DNA of 64,000 nt from Acidimicrobiales bacterium (GCA_020629375.1 JAHDDK010000005.1:1-64000), one strand, 5' to 3'; positions 10,520-19,957 are shown, counted from the first letter of the stretch. Made by a program: numbers and translations. Notes: generated by a model not told the origin, from the letters alone.

Positions 10520-10563
10520 TTACCTAGTTTCTCTACCGCAGAGAACAGCTGAAAGGAACAGCA

Positions 10564-10980
10564 ATGACCTACCTGATGTGGACCTACTTCATTTACTCAG
10601 TCGCCGCGATCGGTATGACCGCCCTCCTCGCCAAAACGCTGTCGCAAAACGGGGCGGTTTTCCTCGCCGACGTGTTCGACGACAACCCAAAGATGGCGAC
10701 GGCGATCAATCAACTGCTCGTCACCGGCTTCTTCATGATCAACATGGGATATGCGCTGCTGATCTTCAAGACCGACCGAGCGGCCGATGCGCTCGTCGCC
10801 ACGGAGAACCTCGTCGCCAAGCTGGGCCTGCTGCTCGTCAGCCTCGGCGTCATCCACTTCGTGAACATGGCGGTCTTCTGGAAGATCAAGAAGAGCGGCG
10901 ACGCCGACAAGTACGTGCCCGCCGCCCCGACGACCATGGTGCCGCCGCCGCCAGCTCCTGGCACCGGGATCTACGCGTGA
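10564..10980 (+). CDS. Hypothetical small multi-pass membrane protein
   Basis: ORF; several hydrophobic segments (YFIYSVAAIGMTALLA, LLVTGFFMINMGYALLIF, LGLLLVSLGVIHFVNMAVFW). Confidence 0.8.
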   Translation: MTYLMWTYFIYSVAAIGMTALLAKTLSQNGAVFLADVFDDNPKMATAINQLLVTGFFMINMGYALLIFKTDRAADALVATENLVAKLGLLLVSLGVIHFVNMAVFWKIKKSGDADKYVPAAPTTMVPPPPAPGTGIYA

Positions 10981-11390
10981 GCACCCCGCACTTCCCCACC
11001 CCGGCACGGCTCACGATCATCTACGACGAGACGTGTGAGCTGTGCCGGCGGTGCCGCCATTGGTTGGCCACCCAGCCAACCCATGTCGAGCTCGTGTTCT
11101 ACGCATGTGGAGACCCTCGGGTGGCCGACCTCTACGGCGATCTCCCGTGGTATCGCATCGAGTTGATGGTGCTATCCGATGCGGGACACGCCTGGGTCGG
11201 TCCGGAGGCGTTTCTGATGTGCCTGTGGGCAACCCGACGATGGCGAGGAACGTCGTTCCGGCTTACCGGTACCGCCTTCTCCCCCATGGCCGAACGGTTC
11301 TTCCACGCCCTCTCGGATCGACGAGCGACGATCTCGGCCCTCCTCGAGCCGCACACCTGCGACGGCGCCACGTGTACACCCGCCACATGA
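10977..11390 (+). CDS. DCC-type thiol-disulfide oxidoreductase-like protein (DUF393-like)
   Basis: GTG start overlapping the upstream stop (GTGA); LTIIYDETCELCRRCRHWLATQP. Confidence 0.7.
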   Translation: MSTPHFPTPARLTIIYDETCELCRRCRHWLATQPTHVELVFYACGDPRVADLYGDLPWYRIELMVLSDAGHAWVGPEAFLMCLWATRRWRGTSFRLTGTAFSPMAERFFHALSDRRATISALLEPHTCDGATCTPAT

Positions 11391-12082
11391 CGAGGCTCAC
11401 TACATTTCGTCCAATGGCGACGTCTCCCCGCACCGAACCGTCCGACACGACCCGCCGGGGAAACACGTCCGGCGACGAGACAAAGGCGAAGATCCTCGAC
11501 GCCACCCTGGTCACGCTCAAGGCCGATGGCATCGTCGGCACCAGCGCCCGAGCGATCGCCAAGACGGGCGACTTCAACCAAGCGCTGATCTTCTACCACT
11601 TCGGTTCGGTCGACGATGCGGTGCTCGGAGCGGTGGCGAGCATGAGCCAACGCCGCCTCGCCGAACACAAGCCCAAGCTCGACCGGGTGACATCGTTGCC
11701 CGAACTCATCACGGTCGCCCGCGAGCTCCATGAAGGAGACGTTGCCGAGAACAACATGACCGTCTTCGCCCAAGCCTTCGCCGGCGCCACCGCCAAGCCC
11801 GAACTCGGGCCCAAGCTGTACGACGAGCTCCGCCCGTGGCGGGACCTCGTCACCCAGACGATCGATCGAGTCCTCGCCGACGTGCCGATGCGATCGGTCA
11901 TCGACACGGAGCAGATCTCTCAGATCATCAGCGCGCTGTTCCTCGGGATCGAACTCATGGACGACCTCGACCCGGCAGCCACCGATGCCGACGGCCTGTT
12001 CGACACGCTCGAAGGCCTGGCCCGCATCCTCGACCTACTGCTCAAAAGCCCGGCACTCGCAGTCCTTGCCGGCGACGCCTGA
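11387..12082 (+). CDS. TetR/AcrR family transcriptional regulator
   Basis: ATGA overlap with upstream CDS; KAKILDATLVTLKADGIVGTSARAIAKTGDFNQALIFYHFGSVDDAVLGAV HTH. Confidence 0.9.
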   Translation: MTRLTTFRPMATSPRTEPSDTTRRGNTSGDETKAKILDATLVTLKADGIVGTSARAIAKTGDFNQALIFYHFGSVDDAVLGAVASMSQRRLAEHKPKLDRVTSLPELITVARELHEGDVAENNMTVFAQAFAGATAKPELGPKLYDELRPWRDLVTQTIDRVLADVPMRSVIDTEQISQIISALFLGIELMDDLDPAATDADGLFDTLEGLARILDLLLKSPALAVLAGDA

Positions 12083-12086
12083 GAAT

Positions 12087-12887
12087 TCAGTCCCAGGAGA
12101 GACGCATCCAGCCAGAGAGCGACTCGCCGGGCCGGATCACGTGGGCGGAGCGATTGAGGTCGTTCGGGGCGCCGGACTGAGGTTCGATCGCCACGGCGTG
12201 ATCGGGTCGGGTGAAGACGACCCAATGATCCATGTCGGAGGTGAGCGACAGCGTGAGCGCGTCCGGCCAGGTCAGCACTGGCTGCTGGGTTACGTCGACG
12301 AACGTGTCATCCCAGGGACCTTCGGGTTGCGGCACGAGACGACCAGTCGGAATCTGGTCACCGTCGACCTCGTACATCGAGTCGGCGGCGAAGGCGACCT
12401 CGAGTGGCCCGCCTCGATCGAGGTGTCGGCGGTACCACGGGTGCCAGCCGAGTTGCGCAGGCATCGAGTGGTCTCCGGCGACGATCGTCATGTCGACCTG
12501 AAAGGCATCGTCGGTCAGTGCGAACCGCTGCTCGACCCGCCCACCGAACGGCCACGGTTCGGCCAGGTCGACGGTGAGTACTGCGTGGGTTTCGGACAGC
12601 GATTCGGCCGTCCATTCCTGTCGTAGGACCGTCCCGTGGTTGGCATGAGGCGGCGAGGTGATCGGGAACTCCCATGACCCACCATCATGTTGGAGCAACC
12701 CGAACGCGAGCCGACCGCACCAGGGCACCATCGGGAACGACCCCCAGCGCGTGCCCTTGTCCCCCTCCGTGACGAGAAGCTCCATCCCGTCGACGACCAG
12801 GGAGCACAGCCGCCCTCCGTCGGGGTGCAGCACCGCACGCGCTCGATCGGACCGGAGTTCGAATGCATCGATCACGTCACGAAGCAT
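12087..12887 (-). CDS. Aldose 1-epimerase family protein
   Basis: ORF; GGRLCSLVVDGMELLV, WGSFPMVPWCGRLAFG, PPHANHGTVLRQEW, LGWHPWYRRHL. Confidence 0.85.
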   Translation of the reverse strand: MLRDVIDAFELRSDRARAVLHPDGGRLCSLVVDGMELLVTEGDKGTRWGSFPMVPWCGRLAFGLLQHDGGSWEFPITSPPHANHGTVLRQEWTAESLSETHAVLTVDLAEPWPFGGRVEQRFALTDDAFQVDMTIVAGDHSMPAQLGWHPWYRRHLDRGGPLEVAFAADSMYEVDGDQIPTGRLVPQPEGPWDDTFVDVTQQPVLTWPDALTLSLTSDMDHWVVFTRPDHAVAIEPQSGAPNDLNRSAHVIRPGESLSGWMRLSWD

Positions 12888-12936
12888 GACGGCAGACCGT
12901 CGTCAGTGACAACTGCGTGACCGCAGAAGCGATGGG

Positions 12937-13842
12937 TCAGGTGACCGCGATCAGCGCGACCGGCAGTGTGAGCAAGGCGAGGAGCGTTGTGCCGACGACC
13001 GTGCGGCCGACTCGAGCAGGTTCGAGGTCGTACTCGAGGGCCACAACCGCGCAGAAGACCGCCGGAGGCATGGCCGACTGGAGTACGAGAACACCGAGCG
13101 TCTCGTCTTCGAGTCCGAATGCCGTGCCGACGGCCCACGCCACCGTCGGTGTCACCACTAGCTTGGCGACGCCGGTGACGCCCATGTCCAGCTCGGGCCG
13201 AGGAGCCCCGTTCTGAGCGAGCTGCATACCAAGGGTCAACAACATCGTCGGGATCAACGCTCCGGCCACCAGCGCGATCGACCGGTCCGCAACGAGCGGC
13301 GGATCCCAACCGGTCAGATTCACCACGAGCGCCAGTCCGGCGGCCAGCGTCATCGGTGCCGTCATCGACCTCTGAATCGCCGGCCGGATGCCGTGCGTAC
13401 GCAGCGACCCGAGAGCAACGCCCATGGTCATGCCCGTCATGTTGATCACGATCATGAGCAATGCGGCGACCGGTGCGACATCGTCGCCGAAGGCGAAGAC
13501 CGAGATCGCGAGACCCGCATTGCCGACATTGCCGTAGGCGCTCGTCATCATCACCGCATTTCGCCGAACGGTCTCGAACGCCGCCACACGCGCCAAAGCA
13601 GCCCCGACGAGTGCGGCCACCGCCATACCTGCGAGCGCAGCGACGACGAGCGCGCCGACGGTGTCGCGAGCGAGCTCGGCGCCAGCGAACACGTCGAAGG
13701 CGAACGCTGGGCCGAGCACCCAGAACGCCAACGTCGACAGGGTCTGCACGTCGAAGGGCTTGCTGCGGCCCGCGACCCATCCGACGGCGACAACGACCAC
13801 AACCGGTCCCATCACGTCGAACAGCAGCTCTGCGACAGACAT
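12937..13842 (-). CDS. AEC family transporter (auxin efflux carrier-like)
   Basis: Start MSVAELLFDVMGPVVVVVAVGWVAG at 13842; multi-TM; YGNVGNAGLAISVFAFG, LTLGMQLAQ. Confidence 0.85.
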   Translation of the reverse strand: MSVAELLFDVMGPVVVVVAVGWVAGRSKPFDVQTLSTLAFWVLGPAFAFDVFAGAELARDTVGALVVAALAGMAVAALVGAALARVAAFETVRRNAVMMTSAYGNVGNAGLAISVFAFGDDVAPVAALLMIVINMTGMTMGVALGSLRTHGIRPAIQRSMTAPMTLAAGLALVVNLTGWDPPLVADRSIALVAGALIPTMLLTLGMQLAQNGAPRPELDMGVTGVAKLVVTPTVAWAVGTAFGLEDETLGVLVLQSAMPPAVFCAVVALEYDLEPARVGRTVVGTTLLALLTLPVALIAVT

Positions 13843-13914
13843 CGACGCCCCGAATCTCGGCCGACCCAAACAGCACAGGACTCGGCACCTCGGCGCCAAA
13901 ACTACACTCCGGCC

Positions 13915-14529
13915 ATGGCGTCATCACACCCACCGAGTCGTGCCAGCCAATTGCTACCTCCGACCCTCGACGACGAGGGCCAGGCCGTCCTCACCGAGCA
14001 TCTGGCCGGGGCGTCGTCGTACCTCGAGTTCGGCTGCGGTGGGAGTACCGGGACCGCGATCGATGCAGGTGTCGGCTACATCGTCTCCGTCGAGTCGGAC
14101 CCCGGTTGGGTCGAGTCGGTCACCGGGCATGCACACGCGCTTGGGCGAGACGATGTCCAGGTGCTTCACGCCGACATCGGTCCAACTCGGAGCTGGGGAT
14201 ACCCGACGGACGCATCGACAAAGGAACGGTGGCCGGTCTACGCGCTTCGCCCGTGGGCGGCGTTCCACGAACGTGGCGACTCCCCCGACGTCGTGCTGAT
14301 CGATGGACGCTTTCGACTGGCGTGTCTGGCGATCGGCCTCTTGACGTGCGAGCCCGGCACGCCGCTCTTGTTCGACGACTACGTCGGCCGGCCGGTGTAT
14401 CACGAGCTCGACGACATCACCCCCGAACGCACGACGCACGGCCGCATGGTTCGCTTCGTCGTCCCGGAAGCGCTCGATCGGGTGCGGGTGACGAACGTGC
14501 TCGCCCATGCGCTCTACGAACCCAGCTGA
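13915..14529 (+). CDS. Class I SAM-dependent methyltransferase-like protein
   Basis: Start MASSHPPSR at 13915; SSYLEFGCGGSTGTAI, VVLIDGRFRLACLAIGLL, LLFDDYVGRPVYHEL. Confidence 0.65.
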   Translation: MASSHPPSRASQLLPPTLDDEGQAVLTEHLAGASSYLEFGCGGSTGTAIDAGVGYIVSVESDPGWVESVTGHAHALGRDDVQVLHADIGPTRSWGYPTDASTKERWPVYALRPWAAFHERGDSPDVVLIDGRFRLACLAIGLLTCEPGTPLLFDDYVGRPVYHELDDITPERTTHGRMVRFVVPEALDRVRVTNVLAHALYEPS

Positions 14530-14551
14530 ACCGATCTCTACACTCGGGCGG

Positions 14552-15541
14552 ATGAGCCGCGTCCCGTTGTCCGCACTCGACCTCTCGATCGTCGCGCATG
14601 GCCAGACGAGCGCGTCCGCCCTCCACGCAACCACGACGACTGCTCAGACCGCCGACCGACTCGGCTTCGAACGGTTCTGGGTCGCCGAGCATCACAACAT
14701 GGGCGCCGTCGCCAGCACCGAACCAGCCGTCCTCATCGCTCATCTCGCGGCGAACACGCAGCGGATCCGATTGGGATCCGGGGGTGTGATGTTGCCGAAT
14801 CACTCGCCGCTCGTCGTCGCCGAGCAGTTCGCCATGCTCGAAGCGCTGCACCCGGGGCGGATCGACCTCGGTATCGGCCGTGCGCCGGGATCCGACCAGT
14901 GGACGGCCAGGGCACTTCGGGGTAGCCGCGGCTACGACCCCGACGAGTTTCCGAGCGATCTGGTCGACCTGATGGCGCTGCTCGGCGACGTGCGCACCAC
15001 CGATGGGATACACGAACACGTGCGAGCGACGCCGGCAGCGACAACTCAACCTCTGATCGCGCTGCTCGGCTCGAGCGACTACAGCGCGCAACTCGCAGGC
15101 CATCTCGGCCTTCCGTTCGCGTTCGCTCATCACTTCGGCATGGGCGGGACGACGCTCGCCGCAGACCTCTATCGCCAACGCTTTCAGCCGTCACCGGTCC
15201 TCGACGAACCCCACCTGATCGTGACCGCAGTGGCCGTCGCGGCCGACACCACGCTCGAGGCGGAGCACCTCCTGGCATCGCATCGCCTGTTCAAGTTCGG
15301 TTTGGCCTCGGGCCAACGAATGGGAATCTTGGAACCCCACTCTGCGCTCGATCATCCGGCGTGGCCGCAGGCGGAGGCGATGCCGACGAATGCGATAGCT
15401 GGCACACCCGATGATGTCGGTGACAGGCTCGAGAAGCTCGCCGTCGAGATGGGTGCTCACGAGCTCATGATCACGACACCGGTCGTCGCCCTCGATGCAC
15501 GGCTACGAAGCCTCGAGCTGATCAGCCAAGCGTGGAACTGA
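14552..15541 (+). CDS. LLM class flavin-dependent oxidoreductase
   Basis: Start MSRVPLSALDLSIVAHG; RFWVAEHHNMGAVASTEPAVLIAHLAANTQRIRLGSGGVMLPNHSPLVVAEQFAMLEALHPGRIDLGIGRAPG. Confidence 0.93.
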   Translation: MSRVPLSALDLSIVAHGQTSASALHATTTTAQTADRLGFERFWVAEHHNMGAVASTEPAVLIAHLAANTQRIRLGSGGVMLPNHSPLVVAEQFAMLEALHPGRIDLGIGRAPGSDQWTARALRGSRGYDPDEFPSDLVDLMALLGDVRTTDGIHEHVRATPAATTQPLIALLGSSDYSAQLAGHLGLPFAFAHHFGMGGTTLAADLYRQRFQPSPVLDEPHLIVTAVAVAADTTLEAEHLLASHRLFKFGLASGQRMGILEPHSALDHPAWPQAEAMPTNAIAGTPDDVGDRLEKLAVEMGAHELMITTPVVALDARLRSLELISQAWN

Positions 15542-15989
15542 GTTCCGGCGTTTCGGTCACAATGTCAGTGGCGACGAGCGTGTCCGAGTCGCTCACGCGA
15601 CGCACGGCGTGACCGCGATCTTCGAGAGCGCGCTCGAGATTCCCAAACGGCCACCATGGCCGACGTCGTACGCCGAGCACGATCAGATCGTTCTCTCGGG
15701 CATGTCGCTCGATCGCGTCGATGGCTCGCATCGACTCCACGATCGTCTCCGTAGCAGCCGGCGCGCCGAGGCCGTGGACGACGTGGTGGACCATTGCCCA
15801 CGCTGGCGAACCGAGCTGTCTGGCGACGGAGAGAGACGGCCCGTTTTGGACGCGTATCGGGAACGCCGTGGCGTGCACGACGACCAGTCGGTTGTGACGC
15901 TCGGCAGCGGTCGCGATTGCCCAGCGAAGGGCTGTACCGGAGAGTTCGACCGACTCGAATCCGACGATGAGTCGGGAGGGTTCGAACAT
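15522..15989 (-). CDS. Universal stress protein family protein
   Basis: ORF; LIVGFESVELSGTALRWAIATAAERHNRLVVVHA, RENDLIVLGVRRRPWW. Confidence 0.7.
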   Translation of the reverse strand: MFEPSRLIVGFESVELSGTALRWAIATAAERHNRLVVVHATAFPIRVQNGPSLSVARQLGSPAWAMVHHVVHGLGAPAATETIVESMRAIDAIERHARENDLIVLGVRRRPWWPFGNLERALEDRGHAVRRVSDSDTLVATDIVTETPELSSTLG

Positions 15990-16080
15990 GACAGCGTCCT
16001 CTCTTCTGGTTCAGCGCACCGTGGCGTTGGGTCTCATGAAATCCAATCTTGAAGAGATGTTATAGAAGACTTGTGTTTCG

Positions 16081-17094
16081 TTAACCCTTTTCTGTCTCAG
16101 GGCTGCTCGTGAGAAGGTTGTCGGCGATCAGCCCGAGAATCTCGAACATGACTGCCATCGCCCTGTAGCTGGTGATCTGGTTGGGCGAGTCGACGGTCGG
16201 CATGAGGCAGACGACGTCTCCGCCGATCACGTTCTTGCCACGGATCGACCGGATCAGCTGCGTGACCTGGTCCATCCCGAACCCTTCGATGCCGGCCTCG
16301 ATGTTCGCGACGCCTGGTGCCACGGTCGGATCGAGACAATCGAGGTCGAACGTGACATAGACGGGCCGATCGCCGATCGTCTCGTCGATGATCTCCATGA
16401 CCCGCTCGGGGCCCATCTCGTCGTACTCCTCCTTCTTGATCACCGTGTAACCAAGGGCATAGCTGGGATCGAGCCACTCGAGCGAGCGAACGTTGCCCCG
16501 GATGCCGACCTGGACGGAATGCTCAGCGTCGACATACCCGTCTGTAGCCAGATAGCTGGCCCAATGGGCAGCACTCTTGATCGCCCCCATGAAGTGATCG
16601 ACGTTATGGAAGGCGTCGGTGTGTGCGTCGAAGTGCAGCAGGCACGCCTTCTCACCGTTGGTCAGCGCCGATCCTTCGCCAGCGATGCCCTGGAGGATTC
16701 CTCCGGTAATCGAGTGATCACCGCCGATCGACACCGGACGGCAACCGGCATCAGCGAGCTCGCGGTAGTAGTCCGTGATCATCTCGATCGACCGCTCGTT
16801 GTTGTTCCCTTCCGACAGCGGCACGTCACCCAGGTCATGGATCGCCAGCTCGTCCCACGGGTCGATCCCAAATGCCCCGTGGACCCGGCGACCGATCGCC
16901 GACACGTTTCGGACTGCGCGGGGACCTAAGTGCTGATCTCGCTGAGTTGTGCCGTTGCCGGTCGAGTGCGGCACGCCGACGAGGCCGATGTCGGCGGTCG
17001 CCGGGTCCTCGTCGTGCGGGCACCGGAACAGGGTCGGGATCCCATACCAGTAGATGCCATCCATCAGCCGCTGTTGGTCGCTGCGCTCGCTCAT
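16081..17094 (-). CDS. Agmatinase / arginase-family ureohydrolase
   Basis: Start MSERSDQQRLMDG at 17094; SIGGDHSITGGIL, LLHFDAHTDAFH, VYVTFDLDCLDPTVAPG metal-ligand motifs. Confidence 0.92.
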   Translation of the reverse strand: MSERSDQQRLMDGIYWYGIPTLFRCPHDEDPATADIGLVGVPHSTGNGTTQRDQHLGPRAVRNVSAIGRRVHGAFGIDPWDELAIHDLGDVPLSEGNNNERSIEMITDYYRELADAGCRPVSIGGDHSITGGILQGIAGEGSALTNGEKACLLHFDAHTDAFHNVDHFMGAIKSAAHWASYLATDGYVDAEHSVQVGIRGNVRSLEWLDPSYALGYTVIKKEEYDEMGPERVMEIIDETIGDRPVYVTFDLDCLDPTVAPGVANIEAGIEGFGMDQVTQLIRSIRGKNVIGGDVVCLMPTVDSPNQITSYRAMAVMFEILGLIADNLLTSSPETEKG

Positions 17095-17146
17095 GACTCG
17101 CAGTGTGATCGATGCGCACCGCCGAGCGCCCACGCGGGCGAGCCGG

Positions 17147-17830
17147 TCAGCCGAGCGACAGATCGCCAAGCAGTGCTTGGACGGTGCGCAGGCCCTCCGC
17201 GAGCTGATCGGCGAGTGTCTTCAGTTCGGTCTCGGCCAGATCGATTCGGACCGGGATGTCGAGCTCGACGGGCACGTCCGCTCGGACCGGGACCGTTTCG
17301 TTGATCGGCACGTCGACGTCGAGCTGAATCGGTACGTCAACCTGCACCGGAACTCGCACGTCGACCGGCACCTCGAAGCCGAGTCCGGTGTCGATCTCGA
17401 TCGTCGTGTCGACCGTCTCGTCGATCGGAATGTTCTCGTCGATCGGAAACGAGAAGTCTCGGTCGATCGTGATCTCCGTGTCGATCACGACGTTCTCGTC
17501 AACCGACACCGGAAACTCGAGCGTCGAGTTCGAGAAGTTCTCGAGCTCGGTGATGGCCTGATCGAGGCCCTCGGAGATCTGGGGTTCGAGTTCGGTGAGC
17601 TGCCGCGAGATTTCGAGCACCTGCGCCGCCACGAGAGCCGAGCCGGCAGCGCCCTGCTCGACCCGTTCGAGATCGGCCTGCGTCTGAGCGAGTTCGTCTC
17701 GTGTGTCATTGAGTGAGCGGACGAGGAGTCCGGTCACGATGACCAGTCCGATCACGGCGATCGCAAGTATCGCCACGATCGTCGTCAGGTGGCGAGAAAG
17801 TGCCGGACCCGTTGCGGTATCGGTAGACAT
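17147..17830 (-). CDS. Nested candidate CDS: single-TM protein with coiled coil and V/I-P-V/I-D repeats
   Basis: In-frame ATG (MSTDTATGPALSRHLTTIVAILAIAVIGLVIVTGLL) at 17830 preceded by AGGAGG at 8-nt spacing, inside the MFS ORF. Confidence 0.5.
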   Translation of the reverse strand: MSTDTATGPALSRHLTTIVAILAIAVIGLVIVTGLLVRSLNDTRDELAQTQADLERVEQGAAGSALVAAQVLEISRQLTELEPQISEGLDQAITELENFSNSTLEFPVSVDENVVIDTEITIDRDFSFPIDENIPIDETVDTTIEIDTGLGFEVPVDVRVPVQVDVPIQLDVDVPINETVPVRADVPVELDIPVRIDLAETELKTLADQLAEGLRTVQALLGDLSLG

Positions 17831-19249
17831 GGTCGGTTCCTCCTGAGGACTCGAGCCGGGGGTGGCGCGCCGCATCCACAGCGCCGCTATGACGCCGACG
17901 GCGCTGAGGCCGGCGGCGGCGAGAAAGGTCTCGCTGATGGCTGATGCGGTGAGCTCGGCGGACGCCGTCGTCACCGCATCACGGAAACCAGGGTCGCTGA
18001 TCGGGGGAAGATCGAGCGTCGAGCGCAGGGCGTTGAACCGGGCGAGTCCCCACGCGGTGAGTGCCGCAAGCCCGACGCTGAGCCCGATCAACCGGACGAC
18101 CATCACAACCGATGCAGCTGCGCCCCGTTGATCGTCGGGCGACGCGTTGACGACAACGGCGGTCGACGGGGCAAAGACAAGACCCAGCCCGGCGCCAAGG
18201 ACGGCCAGTTGGATTGCGGCCGACCCCCTGCCGATCTCGGGCGACCAGGTCAGACCCATCACGAGCAACGCAGACGCTGCGGCGGCCTGACCGACGATGA
18301 TCGGGAGACGTGCCCCTCGGGCATCGGTGAGCCGTCCGCCGAGCCACGAAGCCAACGACATCGCCGCGGTCAGCGATGCGAGAAGCCATCCCGAGACGAC
18401 AGCGGACCGTTCGATGTCCAGCTCGATCGCATTGACGAAGATCGGGACGTCGACCATGGCGATCACGAGTGCCGCGCCGACCAACAGGTTCACGAAGAGC
18501 GCCACCCGCAGATCCCGACCACGAAAGAAGCTGGGCGTGATCAACGGGTCGGCAGCTCGTCGCTGATGCCAGACGAACCCGCCGACCAACACGACCGCAA
18601 CCGGCAGCAGTAAGCGGAAGTCGAACCCCGAACCACCTTGCAGTTCGTCAAGTCCCGAGACGGACTGGATCTCGGCATTGCCGAGCAACGCGAGATTGAG
18701 TGTGATCAGTCCGCAGGCGAGCAGGATCGCGCCTGTCCAATCGACCCGTCGCCGCGCCGGCGCCGGGAGTCCAGCGAGGGCCCACCAGGCGAGTCCGAGT
18801 CCCACGAGAGCCAACGGGATGTTCAACCAGAACTGCCATCGCCAGTCGAGGAATCGCACGAGCATCGCCCCATACAGCGGCCCCCACACCCAGCCGAAGG
18901 TCTCGATGGCACCCAAGGTGCCCAGAGCACGAGGACGATCATCGGACTCGTGGACGTCGCCGACGACCGCGAGCGCCACCGGCACCATCGCTCCACCGCC
19001 GACGGCGGTCAGCACCCGGCCTACCAAGAACGGCGCCATCGAGTTCGACAGCGGAATGACCACTGTCCCGACCAGAAAGATCGAGTAGGCCCCCACGAAC
19101 AATGTTCGGCGGCCCATTACATCGCTGAGGCGCCCGGCGAGCGGCATCACCGCCACGAACGCGATCAAGTAGACATTCACGATCCACGCGGCATCGTCGA
19201 GACCGTCGGGAAGGGTCAGGCCGAGATCGTTGATGATCGGCCGAAGCAT
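17147..19249 (-). CDS. MFS transporter (P55/EmrB-like) in continuous frame with a C-terminal membrane-anchored coiled-coil/beta-repeat region
   Basis: 700-aa ORF. First ~470 aa is a multi-TM MFS (PLAGRLSDVMGRRTLFVGAYSIFLVGT). The true N-terminus probably lies upstream: ILWIVGFAVFVAADDLTVVTT precedes M at 19249 in frame. Confidence 0.85.
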   Translation of the reverse strand: MLRPIINDLGLTLPDGLDDAAWIVNVYLIAFVAVMPLAGRLSDVMGRRTLFVGAYSIFLVGTVVIPLSNSMAPFLVGRVLTAVGGGAMVPVALAVVGDVHESDDRPRALGTLGAIETFGWVWGPLYGAMLVRFLDWRWQFWLNIPLALVGLGLAWWALAGLPAPARRRVDWTGAILLACGLITLNLALLGNAEIQSVSGLDELQGGSGFDFRLLLPVAVVLVGGFVWHQRRAADPLITPSFFRGRDLRVALFVNLLVGAALVIAMVDVPIFVNAIELDIERSAVVSGWLLASLTAAMSLASWLGGRLTDARGARLPIIVGQAAAASALLVMGLTWSPEIGRGSAAIQLAVLGAGLGLVFAPSTAVVVNASPDDQRGAAASVVMVVRLIGLSVGLAALTAWGLARFNALRSTLDLPPISDPGFRDAVTTASAELTASAISETFLAAAGLSAVGVIAALWMRRATPGSSPQEEPTMSTDTATGPALSRHLTTIVAILAIAVIGLVIVTGLLVRSLNDTRDELAQTQADLERVEQGAAGSALVAAQVLEISRQLTELEPQISEGLDQAITELENFSNSTLEFPVSVDENVVIDTEITIDRDFSFPIDENIPIDETVDTTIEIDTGLGFEVPVDVRVPVQVDVPIQLDVDVPINETVPVRADVPVELDIPVRIDLAETELKTLADQLAEGLRTVQALLGDLSLG

Positions 19250-19347
19250 CGTGGTAACGACGGTGAGGTCGTCGGCCGCGACGAAAACGGCGAAGCCGAC
19301 GATCCAGAGGATCGCCCGCGGCGACGCGGGGCGGGCGATCGGCGTAC

Positions 19348-19845
19348 TCAGGCGGGTTGCCTTCCGATCACGAACCCGGGTTCGATGACAAGATCGCCGG
19401 ACAACGCGAGGAGCAGGTCACGGCAGTCGTTCCGAGTCGAGCACAGTGTGCGGCCGCCGGTCCACGCTGCCGCATCCTCGAGCAGGGCGGGATCGCAGCT
19501 CGCCACGACGACCTCGCCGTGACCACCGGCGATGAGGCGCGTGCGGAACTCCTCGACGACAGGTCGGATCGGGTCGATGGCGCCCGTACCCAGGTACATC
19601 GCTGCGCCGGGGAATAGCTCGGTCATCGCCCAGCTGAACGCCGGCTCACAGGCGACGAGGACCGTGTCGCTCTCGCGGCGCGCTTCGAGCATCGAGGACA
19701 CGACGACGGACCGGCTCGTGAGATCTTCGGGTTCGACGACGCCGGACCACTCGTGCGTCATGCTCTCGAGATCGAACAGCACGAGTCGCGGTACTGCGGC
19801 TCGTCGCCGATCGTCTGGACGATCAGTGGTGTTCGAAGCGGTCAT
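19348..19845 (-). CDS. Hypothetical protein between an LprG-like lipoprotein gene and an MFS gene
   Basis: ORF 19348..19935, probable start MTASNTTDR at 19845; LVLFDLESMTHEW...HGEVVVASCDPALLEDAAAWTGG. Confidence 0.65.
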   Translation of the reverse strand: MTASNTTDRPDDRRRAAVPRLVLFDLESMTHEWSGVVEPEDLTSRSVVVSSMLEARRESDTVLVACEPAFSWAMTELFPGAAMYLGTGAIDPIRPVVEEFRTRLIAGGHGEVVVASCDPALLEDAAAWTGGRTLCSTRNDCRDLLLALSGDLVIEPGFVIGRQPA

Positions 19846-19957
19846 GTCTGGCACCTCCGGCGCTCCCCGTCTCACGTCGGCCGCCTCGCCGAAACGAGAC
19901 GATGCCCCTGAGCCTCCCCTGCGCTCGACAGACACGCAAGTTTTCGTCCAGGATCGA

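Noticed and set aside
19348-19845. Possible NYN/PIN-like nuclease identity for the hypothetical protein
   Set aside because: Acidic residues and a GEVVVASCDPALL segment are only weakly suggestive; no secure catalytic pattern.
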